A DNA stretch of 64,000 nucleotides, taken from Litsea cubeba (Eukaryota; Streptophyta; Magnoliopsida; Laurales; Lauraceae). Shown in pieces: positions 1-11,018 of this stretch. The notes beneath the pieces were generated by a model, which had not been told where the DNA came from, did no database searches, and saw only the letters and a list, made by a program, of their open reading frames with translations. Each line of letters opens with the position of its first letter. Within the stretch, counting starts at the first letter, position 1. The position numbers and the translations under genes are program-made. The stretch lies in contig CM022949.1 in the NCBI GenBank assembly GCA_012931725.1, positions 50,683,897 to 50,747,896 on the forward strand, read 5' to 3'.

Positions 1-984
1 ACTAGTTTTGTTGTCTTGAGAGATATTTGAGAATCTCAAATGAAATTCCCTACCTGGATTCATCTATGTTCAAGAACCCTGAGCAGTTGAGAAGTTGAGA
101 TTCTTTATAGGTTGGGAAAGCTCACAATTAAACACAAGAATATGTTCATAATTCAGTCATTTATGTTCAATATAATCTCGTTACTGTACCTATAACTTCA
201 CTCCTCGATCACATCACATGAAGCCATATATTTACATTGATATGAACACTAGGAAAAAGAAGTAAAAAATATGTAACCATGATAAAGATAATGAGAATTA
301 TTGACTAAGACTAAAAACCCATAACTAAAAAATAAAGAAATTGATGCAAATCTAAATAAAATGAAGTCCAAGGTTGTGGTTTCATGGTGGGTCATTTGGA
401 AGACTTGAAATGATTGTTGATAAAGGTAGAAATATTTAACCGCGCTAAGTTCTCGTTTAAAGTATGATAATTAAGTCAAAAAATAGAAATTGAGTTTGCC
501 ATCTCAATTGAAATATCCTTAACCATGGCATTTCAATTTGGCTAAAAAATGAGTAGAAAAAAGGACATGATATGATTTTTTTATATTTCAGGTTGTTTCA
601 ATGAAAGAGTGAGAAGTTGGATAAAAAAAGGTGTTAGCTTCTCATCATCATCTAAAGTGATTAGGTTCTCATCTTAATCTAACTAATAGTTTAATATTCG
701 TGGTTAGGTTCACATCCTCATCTAACTAGTTTTAATATTATTTGAATAAAAATTAGTATACAAAAGTATATACAATTTACGCAGGTCGGGCCAACCCAAC
801 CTAACCCAATCATCAAACTGGCCCGCATGTAACTCTATCAGAAAAAAAAAGGCACGCCTGGCCCACCCCACTGCGGGCCGTGCCATTGGGCCGTGCCGTG
901 CCACGGGGTTTTCCCCTGGCGGGCCGTGCCATGGCACGGGCGGGCCAGGTTTGGAGCGGGCCGTGCCGGCGTTTGACATCTCTA
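1..984. mobile_element. hAT-type non-autonomous element, right part (cut by window start)
   Basis: The sequence matches base for base, with few differences, the right two thirds of the complete hAT element at 52958-54403. It ends in the same terminus (TTTGACATCTCTA) followed by GGTCTTGT at 985-992, the 8-bp target duplication seen intact at the second copy. GC-rich GGCCCG/CGGGCC repeats lie just inside the end. No transposase reading frame is present. The left end lies outside the window. Confidence 0.8.
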
Positions 985-1455
985 GGTCTTGTGACCTAAA
1001 AGAGGGGGATGAGAAAAGTGAGATGGGTGGGGGTGTTACACGTGGGTTAAGGGGGGTGGGGATAAATGATGGGAGTGAGGTGAGGAGGTGGGGCTCACAT
1101 GGGATAAAGGTGGGGTGGGGGTTTGCCTTTGGGAAATTAATAAAAGGAGTTAAGGTGGGTTCGGGTCGGGTTTGAGGGTCCGCATCGGAATGCAACAGAA
1201 GGACAAAGTCCGGAAAATTAGGTAATCTACCTAATGGTGCCAAAATCTCGAAAAAGCGAAAATTACTAAAAAGCCCCTGACACTTTCCGGAAATAGCGCA
1301 CACACTCCTACTATACCCAAACGGGCTCGAATCTCAACCCAACTTTGTACATGCGAACCTAAAGATTAACTGGACTTATTTGGCTTATAAACGAGCTTAA
1401 TTATCTAAAAATACAATTAACTAGACTAATTACAACATTGGAATTTCGGGATGTT
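985..1455. mobile_element. Right end of a solo LTR (copy A), truncated
   Basis: Homologous to 54404-54873, the right part of the solo LTR at 50077-54877. It stops at GGGATGTT, three bases (ACA) short of the LTR terminus, exactly where the CACTA element at 1456 begins. The LTR end and the host sequence beyond it are missing here. Confidence 0.7.
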
Positions 1456-1626
1456 CACTACTAGAAATTTTGCCTTTCGCGCAGCAGAAAGCAGGCGGCC
1501 GCCTTGGGAGGTTGCAAATACCCACATTAGCGACCGCCTCTGGCGGTCGCTAAAGCCCTTTCTCGAAACCCAACTTTCCTTCGCTTCCCCCCCCCCTTTT
1601 TTTCCCTTCTCCCGGTTTCACTTTTC

Positions 1627-2276
1627 ATTTTCCAATCCTCAATACTCTCATCGTCGAAATGAAGCAGTGAGAGCGCGTCACGGAGAGCTCAAACCCTCCG
1701 GACATCGACCTTCTTCCCTTCCGTCAGCGACCCGCGACAGCAGGAAAGGGAGCGCCTAGTTTTACGCTCGGGGAGGTGCTCCTTCCACCACTCCTCGCAC
1801 AGCCCGACGATATCAAGCACGAGGACCGGGTCCGATTCGAAGAGTATGAGGCTGTCATGGAGGGCGCAGGCGGCTGGGAGGAGATCGGACGGCTGGAAGG
1901 GCTTCTTGGGGTGGGAGAGGCATAGGCGGAAGAGAGGCAGTTGAGGAGGGTCTGACGGTGGGGATCTGGTGGAGGGGTGTCGGGGGCGTTTGGACGGGGG
2001 CGAAGGCGGGGGAAGAGGGGCCATCAGATTGGGAGAATGAATTGATGGATTGGGAGATGGAGAGATGGAGGGAGGAGGGGAGAGAGGAGATGAGTGGGGA
2101 GGAGGGGGGAATTTTGTGATTAGGGTTTTGAGTGGGGGTTTTGAGGATTTTAGAGGGAGTTTGGAAGCACAGATGAGGAATTCTTCAGGAGAGGATGGGA
2201 GTTTGGAACGGGGCGAAGGCGGGGAAGAGGGGCCATCAAGCTGGGTGCTTTCCTTTTCATGTGTCTGTCGATTCAT
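1627..2276 (-). pseudogene. CAPG2: Captured fragment of condensin II subunit CAP-G2 (first-exon region)
   Basis: Read on the minus strand from 2276, the conceptual protein starts with a Ser/Pro-rich segment containing EEFLICASKLPLKSSKPPLK. It continues with LCLSHPKKPFQPSDLLPA, ALHDSLILFESDP, GLCEEWWKEHLPER and KKVDVRRV. From memory this order and wording match the N-terminal region of plant condensin-2 subunit G2 (HEB2/CAP-G2), a HEAT-repeat subunit of the complex that compacts mitotic chromosomes. A TGA at 1689-1691 replaces what should be a Tyr codon, after which the same frame continues with ALRDALSLLHFDDESIEDW, again CAP-G2-like. The fragment lies antisense inside a CACTA element and lacks the rest of a gene of roughly 1000 codons, so it is a transduplicated pseudogene piece. 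An antisense transcript from the element could in principle target the parent gene; nothing here shows that it does. Confidence 0.78.
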
Positions 2277-2981
2277 TTTGGGTTTGTTATTTCTAGATTA
2301 GATTTTATATAAGTTTTGTTTGATTGTTGTAAGGCCTCTGATTTTTTTGTGGGTTTATGAAAATATTCTCTTTTCCTTTATCTGATGAGAATCCATTGAT
2401 TCTGTATGTTCTTCCTGTATTGTTTTCATGTTTCTTGAGCCTCTGGATCGGTTGATAGCTTTCTACTAGATCTTGTATGGCCTTGTGGGTTATTCTTTTG
2501 ATATAATCCTTAGATGGTTAAGATCTTTTTATTGCCTTTTTATTTGCAATGCTAATGCCTCCATCGGCGCTGAGGTTTGCTCAATCCCCTCATATCTTTC
2601 CAGGTTCATTGGATGTAATCCATATTGCAATCTGTTTGAATAAATGTCTTTTGTATAATATGCATAAACCCTCGTTCCACCCATGTAGTATAGGAGGAGC
2701 AAATTACATAGGCAGAGACACTTTTTTTCCAGATTTTATTCCTCATAATGTGGGGAGTTGGCGTTGGAACTGCTTGTAGATGGAAATTGTGGAAAAAAGC
2801 AGTATCCCACTAGCTGCTGTTTCAGATTTCCCATCACCCCCAAAAACCCAATATAGGAATAGATTACTATCCATTCTGCTAAAATTGGAACTACCTGTAA
2901 CTTGGGTTCGCCCAAATTCGTGTATAATTGATTAGTTCAATTAATGTTACTAACAATGGAGTGGCATGTATTTTTTTGTAG

Positions 2982-3094
2982 TTTGGAAAGGATGGAGGAG
3001 GGTCGGTGGATCTATTGCCAATCATGCCAATGCAGAGCAGCCTCCTCAGAAGGCAAAAGAGCATATGAAGCAATTTCATAGACTTGAGGAGAAG
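2982..3094 (+). pseudogene. Captured exon-like piece a in CACTA 1
   Basis: A TTTTTTTGTAG acceptor precedes it and a GAGAAG|GTGAGG donor follows. The frame starting at 2984 is open for 37 codons (begins WKGWRRVGGS, ends KQFHRLEEK). I do not recognise the family. It may belong to the same donor gene as the pieces at 5941 and 6241. Confidence 0.4.
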
Positions 3095-5940
3095 GTGAGG
3101 CTTTGATTACTTTTTGTGTTTTTGCAATGCATATGTATGTGCCTGTCAAGTTTCCAGGACCCTGGATTTGTCATGGATTCTGTCTATACGGCCCAATCAC
3201 AAGTGGACCCCACCCATTCAGGATCCCCGATGTAGGAATTTGGCTTGTTGATGTTCTACCTTGTACTTATCTATTTACAGATGCCTGTATTCGAATACTG
3301 TTTTTTTTTTGGTAGAGAACAGACCTCTTAGTTCAATTCTTTCTTTTAACTCAGATAAATCTCGTTTAGCATGTGCAGGTGGAATGGTAACTTTTTTTTC
3401 TGAGGTGCACTAGTTGTATGAAAGGTATATGCCCTTTGGACTTGGCCTTATATGCAAATCATCCTACTGCTGTTGTTCCTTTATGCAATGAGAATCAACA
3501 GGCTTGAATTCCTACATCTGGGGTATGTTGTTTTATTTCTACCTTCTCCTTTTTTATTTTGTATCTACTAAATGTATGTATATAGATTGTAGTTTTAGTT
3601 GTTTTGAAATCGCCCGGCATTGCTTGGTTGGATTGAGCGAGACAACTTTTTCTAGTTCCTCCTCAGTACCAAAGTGTACATTGAAATTTGCCCATCTGGG
3701 GCTGAATCTTTGGATGTATTACTTATTACTCATCCATGGAATTGATGGAAATTTTTGTGTATGTTTGATGCTTTTATATTTCTTGTTTGCTGCTTTTTGG
3801 AGTTCTGTGAGATACACATACTAACCTTTGTGAGCAAGCATTCACGTTTCACACCCAAGATGAAAATTAGGACAGACTGTGTGTGGAACTGTGGAAATGA
3901 ATTTATGGAACAACATAGACAAAAACTTGCACCAATGAAGTCATCTGAATGATGCATCTTTTACCATCAAGAAGTAGTACTATATAATAAGTAGCTACCG
4001 AGGTGTACATTGCTGGCCCTCTGTTGTTCTTGAATGTTTGTAATCAATGTTTCTCAGATGGTAGCTGTCCTTCCCAACAATATACAATTAATCTCTTGCA
4101 TTAAAGCTTTAGCCTTTAATGTTCCCCACATGATGCCTATTTGACATTATGGGGTCTAAGATCTGAATAAATGTGAGATGATTTTGCAGGAAGACTAGCT
4201 TCTACACTTTGCTGCATCTCGGATTCTCTCTACTGGTTTATTACTATTTTTTTAAGGAGACGATGAAGGTGGCTATGGTTTCTAGGAGTGGAAAAGAAAT
4301 CATCAAGAGAGGGATTGAGCTCAAGGATTCTGTAATTTTTTCACTAGATATTTTGTTTCTGGGTTGTTTTTGTTTCTTTCCATTTGCATTTCTTGGATCC
4401 TGTGGTGGCAGATTGGTATGCTTTTTGGTGTTCGTTTATGTTCTTGATGTTAGGAGATAGTTTTGTTTTTGTTTTGTTTTTTTTTTTGCCCTAAAGTTTT
4501 TTACATTTGGAAGTTTTCCCTCAAATTAATCCCTTTTAAGCCTCATCTCTCCATTATCTAACAAATCCAAACCACTCGCACTTGCCATAATATGTCACTC
4601 AATTCTACAATCGACCACTGATAGACTCAATCACAAACAAGCACTTCATGTTAGAATACATAATAATTTTAGGCTTTAAAAGGGAGGGTTTACAATCATC
4701 AGATCAAGTTACATTGAATGTTGTGATTGTCTTTTCTTTTTTATGTTTAGCAACCTCTATCCCTATGATGTGCTTCTTTGTACAAATAGCACTTGAAAAC
4801 AACTTTCTAAATTCAAATTTCTCCTAGTACAAACAATATACACGATTTTAATGTGTGATTGTCTTGTGAAAATTGAGCTTTGTGGCCCAGCTCAAATGGA
4901 AACATTTCAATATGGTCAGGAAGCACTTGGAACTTAGGGTCTCTTATATGATGAATAAAGTTGTGTTGACTCCCCCTCTTAAGCAGAGTTCTTTTCTCGG
5001 CCTATTCCTCATGATTTGTGTAACCAAAATTGGATACCGCATGGCAGCCCTCTGCTAGTGCTCATAGAAGTGGTGCCAAGGAGAAAGTTTACTTAAATAT
5101 ATATATTTATTGCTCGATCAGGCTTCACTCAATTTGCTATTTGATATGCTTAATTAAACCAAGCTAATTAAGACTGGCATAGTTGGTCTTGTATCTGATC
5201 ATATTTGTACTCAAGCTTGAAGCTCGGTTTAGTACTATGAAGCCCAACTCTACTTAATCCAATTCAAGCTCAAGCTGGGAAAACTTGTGTAATAGGCACA
5301 CATTTTCTCATGTAAACTTGTGTTTGTACTTAGGAGAAAATAATAACAGTTCTTTATTTGTGGCTGCAGATTGATCACTTTTGGTGTTTGGTTTAATTTT
5401 GTTTTCATCAAAAACATTTTTATTAATATGATTAAAATCCTGTCAATGTTTGCATACCAGTGGGAGTCATCTGTAGCATGCATTCCTGAGCCGTGTCTCA
5501 TATATTGACAGTTTCTGAACGTGGTTTCGCGAAGTGAGGGGATATGATGCATTAATTTGAATAATCAAATTGTGTCAAAGGAAATTTGATAGTTACGAAG
5601 AAATCTTACTTGCTACTTCAGTTATCAGCAGGTTCATTTTTAAGGCTGGTTCTTCATTCTCATATGTTATGATTAAATCAGTGCTATTTTTGGTTCCTCT
5701 AAAAAACGAAGAAAGGAGTTATGTTGTTTCACAAGAAAAGAAAAAAGGATTTGCATATATATGAGACGTGACTAGTGGTAACTGATCAAGTATATACTTG
5801 GAATGTTTTTGGATTTTAACGGGCTTTGCTGATCAATTTAAACTGGCTAGATTTCTTGCAAACACTTACAGATTAAGTTGTTTCAAGCTCTTCTGTGTTT
5901 ACTCTTTCTTTTGACTAATCTGATGGTGTGAAATATGCAG

Positions 5941-6071
5941 AAGGTGTCTCAGATTATGGTTCGTGTTGCACGTCTGAATGAAGCATTTTTGGTTGTGAAG
6001 CGCGTGCCTATTATAAGATCTTCACTTCCAGGGGCTGGTGGGGTGACACCATGGCCTGTGATGGGGTTGAG
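5941..6071 (+). pseudogene. Captured exon-like piece b in CACTA 1
   Basis: Preceded by a T-rich tract and ATGCAG acceptor and followed by GAG|GTAAC. The frame is open throughout: it begins KVSQIMVRVARLNEAF and ends PWPVMGLR. The coding-like composition contrasts with the AT-rich, intron-like flanks. The protein family is not recognised. Confidence 0.4.
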
Positions 6072-6240
6072 GTAACTTCAAAAACATTTTAATATTTGCA
6101 CATTGCATTCTGGTAACTTCAAACAGATGGGGGGATTATACCTTGGTGCATCCCATGAATGTACAAAATTAACAAATGGTGGTTGAGAAAAAAAAATTAT
6201 CCATGTTAATCTTGCTCTTTTTTTTTTTTTTTAAATGCAG

Positions 6241-6326
6241 GATTGAAGAAAAGAAGAAAAGTTCCCACATTTTTTGATGAATCCAAGAATATAGTAACGA
6301 AGCAAATCTACAAGAAATATAAGCAG
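6241..6326 (+). pseudogene. Captured exon-like piece c in CACTA 1
   Basis: It follows a poly-T tract and AAATGCAG acceptor and ends in AAGCAG|GTAAG. One frame is open across it (contains KVPTFFDESKNIV and IYKKYKQ), but joining it to piece b in phase gives a stop (TGA). Either the acceptor differs or there is a one-base lesion. Family not recognised. Confidence 0.35.
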
Positions 6327-7339
6327 GTAAGTTGGGCACTTTACAATGGTTCAATGTTCCTCAACTCATGATTTTTCCGAGTAACCTCAAGCCTTGACTT
6401 AGCACATGATGGGCCTACAACAGATCAGTGCTTGCATCCATTTTTTTCATATCTAGGCATCATAGCTTAGGTGTGGTCATGTATGACCACCTAGAAGCTA
6501 AAAGTAGGAAGTGTGTTGGTGCACTTGGACATGTGGTCTCCTATATGTGATTATGTAGACCCATCTTAAGTGGTCATGTATGCCTTCCATATGTGTTATC
6601 CAACCCTTGAAATGTTTGTTGTTACTCTTTGATTTCATTAAGTCAATTTTAGTACCTCTAAGAAATGTTGTTTAAGTCCTGTTTGACTGGAATATTGTGT
6701 AGCCTATTCATCAAAAAGTGCTGTTGCAAAATGGTATTTAGTATGTTTTTATTGGAGATTTTCATTCTAACTTTTGAAGTAGGGAAACTTGATGGGTTAC
6801 TTATAGATATCCACCCTTTAACAAGGATTCCATAGTCAGATATTTTGTTTCTCCTGTTATTATTTAATAATTTTCTTGCTTTTAGAAACTTCTCTGTCTT
6901 GCTCATCAAGTAAACGTTACAACAATATCTGTTTGACTGGTTTCATTAAGTGTGTTTATCCTTAACTACTGCCATAGTCTGATCACATCACTTACATTGT
7001 ATACAATGAGACATACTCTAATTCCCCCTATTTTTGCTTCCAGTGGTTTTATAGCTTTGCATTATGCAATACAGGTATATAATTCTTAACAATGAGACAT
7101 ACTGTGGTTCTTGCTATGGTGCAGAAATGGTATGTTTTCCAGTGTTTTGGTTAGGTTTGGGTTTGGGCACTATAAATAACATGTATAGGATCATCCCTAA
7201 ATGGACCCATTTATCAATCGGGTTAAAATGTCAACACGAACCCAACAATAAGTTAATAAGGGCTCAATTCGAACCCACAATGAACAGATTGGATTCAGGT
7301 TGGATTGGTGGAATATAGTGTAATTTGTTGTGCTTGTTG

Positions 7340-7341
<2 letters not shown>

Positions 7342-7391
<50 letters not shown>
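7342..7391. repeat. Poly(T) tract of 50 bases
   Basis: An uninterrupted run of T inside CACTA 1, shortly before its right subterminal repeats. Length is probably unstable and hard to sequence. Confidence 0.95.
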
Positions 7392-7394
<3 letters not shown>

Positions 7395-7481
7395 AAATGA
7401 TAGCATTGGTTGTTAGCAAATGGATGGTTAAAAAAAAAAAAAGGAAACCGATACAAATTTTTTTTTTTTTTGAAAAAATAA

Positions 7482-7765
7482 AACTATTAGCGACCGCCAA
7501 TGGCGGTCGCTAATACTTTTTAAAAATCTTTTGTTGAGTATTAGCGACCGCCATTGATATTTTTCTAAACTTCTTTAATTGAGTATTAGTGACCGCTATT
7601 TGCGGTCGCTTATACTTAGCGACCGTCAATGGCGGTCGCTAATAATCTTTTGCATCGACGTTTACGCGGCGGTTGCTAAGCGATCGCTAGGCGGTCGCTA
7701 AAGAGTATTAGCGACCGCCAGGGGACTTTTAGCGACGGCTACTGGCGGCCGCTAAAAGTCATTTC
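7482..7765. repeat. Right subterminal repeats of CACTA 1
   Basis: Several copies of TAGCGACCGCC and its inverse GGCGGTCGCTAA, arranged as short hairpins separated by 30-60 AT-rich bases. In characterised En/Spm elements such subterminal arrays are the binding sites of the element's DNA-binding protein. Confidence 0.75.
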
Positions 7766-7775
7766 TCTAGTAGTG

Positions 7776-8635
7776 CACAGCGATAGTCTCCTGGTTGATA
7801 AAATTTTATACCTTTATCATCTGAACTGATGCAAAATGGCATGTTCAGAAAGGCTCCATACTACTATCAAACCAATTTGGTCTTGCCTAAAAACTATTGT
7901 AATGCGAATTGATGTACTAAATAAACTTCATTAACTTAAGCAAGTTCTAGCAATTCTCAAAAAATAAAGTCCCGAGCAAATAACTCACCCTCAAATTGGT
8001 CAAACCAAATATTGTAATCAAAATAGTACATAACTCATTAAAGTATCCATTCAAAAAATTCACTGAACATATGAAAATTAGCCTGCACTATGGGACTATA
8101 GGATTACAAACCAAATCTCCATCTTTTACAACAATGAACTAAAGATGGATCAATTAGGATGGTATTTGCTTACAACTGAAAGGTGTGACAAAAAAGAGAA
8201 TAACTGGATAAAAAGTTGAACATTGAACATTAACCTGCACTATGAATTACATGATTACAAACAAAGTCTCCATCTTTTACAACAATGAACTAAACATGGA
8301 TCGATTAGTGCTTGTATTTGCTTTACAACTGAAAGGTGGGACAAAAAAGAGAATAACTGGGCAAAAAGGTGAACATATGGACATTAACTTGCACTATGGA
8401 ATTACAGGATTACAGACCAAGTCTCCATCTTTTACAACAATGAACTAAACATGGATCAATTAGTGCTTGTATTTGCTTTACAACTGAAAGGTGGGACCAA
8501 TTCAATTCAAAAAGAGAATAAGTTGACAAAAAGATACTAATTTGGACTTCAATTCTTTGGAAAAATTGTCCAGCATCTGACTTCATGAAAATACATCCTA
8601 CATCCAACCTCAAAATAACATCCTACATAATACAA
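7776..8635. repeat. Segmental duplication, copy A (left part)
   Basis: Nearly identical to 56164-57010. It contains three imperfect tandem units of about 150 bp that each hold the string CCATCTTTTACAACAATGAAC followed by a reading of a KGGTKKRITGQK-like frame. No gene is evident. A short diverged block lies near 7840-7890 relative to copy B. Confidence 0.75.
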
Positions 8636-8930
8636 GGTAAGAAGAAATTAGGGAGGAATTTCGAGTGAATTTATGATTGATTAATAAGTAACATGCATGG
8701 ACCAATATAAATGTATACCCTCATGCTACGGATCAACATTCCTCATCAGAAGTGGGCTTATCCGAAGCTTCGACATCATCAGACAAGTCAAGAGTTTGTG
8801 TTCTTTGAACTAGGAATGTTTTCTGAACTTTGGATTGTACATCTGAAATGAAAAGAAAAATTGAATTATTGAAAGAAGTTACAAATAGGTGACAAGTTAA
8901 GGAAATTAGAAATACAAAGAATTCTATATG

Positions 8931-11018
8931 CTACCTTTTTAATAGAGTAGGACAATTACATCGATGATGGGATACACCACGCCTGTTACACCCGTGATAT
9001 AGTCGTTTTTTCCTTTTTTGCCTTCTCCTTAGAGGATTTAAGACTCTTTGACCGGCCTTTTGTGTTAGCATGCGCTGGGGGATAATATTGAACCACATCA
9101 GAAACCGCCTTCCCTTTTTTCCAGTAATCATGCACCCCAATTACTTCGTATTCATTTATTTGACGGCATTCTCTTTAATTTAAGCTGTTAAAATCCCATT
9201 TCTTTCATGCTGATACGCCTTTGCTGACATACAACCCTCATCAACAAGGTGTACTACAAGATATGATAAATCACCATGCCTTCCAACCAATGTGTCGCCA
9301 CACAAATCTTGTACATCAACGATGACATCACCCTCATCAGATTCAACTCTTCCGTTTCGAGACCATCTCTGCAATATGAACCTTTCAGGCAACGTGTAAA
9401 CTTTCTCTTGCCTCAAAACACTAAGAATGTGTGAACATGGAATTCCCTCAAACTCTAACATTTCACAAGAACAATTTGCAAAATTAGTTCTATCTTTTAA
9501 CACAACAATTCGTTCAGTTTGAATTTCATTTTCAATGTCCGAGATAATGTAACTCTTCTCTCCAGCTCTTTCATTTACACATATTGCACTACTTGTCACC
9601 ATTGCCATAATCTGATCTTGGAACTTATAGAATTTTTCTCTTGTATAAATTTATGAGATTTGCTTCTCCATTGGCATCTTACTCTTCAACTTTGGCCTAC
9701 CATTTAATGTGTGATGTTGGGATGCTAATTCTTGGTGCTTCTAACGACTGATGCCACGTTCTAATTGGGTGAAGAATTCGAATAAAATATTTTTTTCGGT
9801 TATATACCCCTTGACAAATGCATTCATACTCTCACTTCTTTGACTTGAGATCATACCTCCAAAGAACACGCCCCTACAAAATATTGGTACCCACATCTCA
9901 CGCATTTGGTACATGTTTATGATTGGTCAAGTGATATTTCTCCAAAATACTGTTCCATTGAGGCTCAAATTGTTCCTTCGTGACAGTGTTCCCAACACAA
10001 TCTTGTATTTTATTAAAAAAATCATCGTAACTGACGGCAATCCCTCCTAACTTCACTGGTAACTTTTCCATAATATGCCAAATACAGATAAGTTATGAAA
10101 TATCTATGGCTTGTATTTGGCATATCATGTTGAATGGCCTTTCTCATAGCTGGATCCAGATAAGTTATGAATGCTTTTGGTGGTCCCGCTGGCATTGCTT
10201 CGAGCCATTTGTTAAACAACCACACTAAGCTTTCAAACTTTTCATTTGAAATGAAACCACAACCAAATAAAACAGATTGACAGTGGTGGTTGACACCCGT
10301 GAACGCACCAAAGATAAGATCATATTTATTTGTCATATACGTTGTGTTAAAGCACACCACATCTCCGAACACATGATAAGACTTTTGGAAAAAATGCCCA
10401 GCCCAAAAAATCTTTTCTATCTGCTTGTCTGAGTCTCTCTCTATAGTAAAATCAAAGCGGCAATTCATTTCTTTATGATTAATAAGATATTCATACACCA
10501 ACTGACTGTCTTTTTCTACTTTTTCAATCCTTTTATCTCTATTATGATTTCGAAAATCTGTTTCAGTAAATCTTATATTTTCAAAACCATTCGCCTGCAA
10601 ATCAAACACTCCCATAGCATTTGCAGTTCGTACATTAGCACTTTGATACGTATCGATCAAAATTTTCTGCGCAGGAGTGATAATTTGGTGTGACCTTAGC
10701 ATATGACTATTGTGAAGAGTACTTAACATATGAGTACGTATGCTCTGCGACAAACTTACACACCGAATAACTTGAATGCCCCTTTTTTTTTTTTACTTGG
10801 AACTCCGCACCACAATTTTCCCGCGTTTCCATAACACGCCTTTCACCTACAGTATTATAGCCTGCCTTCTCTATTTTACGCCCTTCTTTCGAACATACAA
10901 ATTTCTTCCAATAAATGAATTTTCCATTTGTTGCTATATCTATTTTCTTCTTCTCTGAGCTTTTTCTTAAACTAAAGCCCGCATCTTTCGCATAAGCATT
11001 ATAGAAGTCAAATGCATC
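8931..11018 (-). pseudogene. FRS: FAR1-RELATED SEQUENCE / MULE-transposase-derived gene, copy A, broken
   Basis: FAR1-related proteins are transcription factors domesticated from Mutator-like transposases; related genes also sit in MULEs. Reading down the minus strand, a FAR1 DNA-binding domain (DAFDFYNAYAKDAGFSLRKS, then WKKFVCSKEGRK, CGAEFQV, KFVAEHT) lies at about 11018-10740. The MULE transposase domain follows at 10700-10090 (FWAGHFFQKSYHVFGDVVCF, TGVNHHCQSVLFGCGF, WLEAMPAGPPKAFITYLDP). A segment with WHIMEKLPVKLGG and SSQRSESMNAFVKGY spans 10080-9750, then a SWIM zinc finger CSCEMLEFEGIPCSHIL at about 9480-9420. The C-terminus ends CNCPTLLKR. Lesions: a frame change next to KFVAEHT near 10745, another between HRYF and WHIM near 10090, TAG at 9741-9743, TAA at 9651-9653, and a small insertion near 9170-9185. 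It is a pseudogene; I cannot tell a host FRS from a MULE-borne one. Confidence 0.85.

Larger units (their letters stand above)
1456..7775. mobile_element. CACTA (En/Spm-type) transposon 1, 6.3 kb, with captured gene fragments
   Basis: The left end reads CACTACTAGAAATTTT and the right end TTTCTCTAGTAGTG, so the termini are inverted CACTA-type repeats. Subterminal blocks of GCGACCGCC/GGCGGTCGC hairpins lie inside both ends (about 1525-1555 and 7485-7760), as is usual for En/Spm elements. No transposase is recognisable, so it appears non-autonomous. It contains an antisense CAP-G2 fragment and exon-like pieces flanked by splice signals. The flanking triplets (GTT left, CAC right) do not match, and sequence present in the second copy of this locus is missing to the right, so a deletion probably removed one flank. 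Confidence 0.8.

Noticed and set aside
722..1303. 193-codon minus-strand frame (and the similar 146-codon frame at 54222-54662)
   Set aside because: It runs across the hAT terminus and LTR sequence, has low-complexity Pro-rich content, and differs in frame between the copies.
2050..2301. 83-codon Gly/Glu-rich plus-strand frame
   Set aside because: It is the opposite-strand shadow of the CAP-G2 fragment.
7197..7513. Frames with long runs of Lys or Phe
   Set aside because: Translations of the 50-base poly-T tract.
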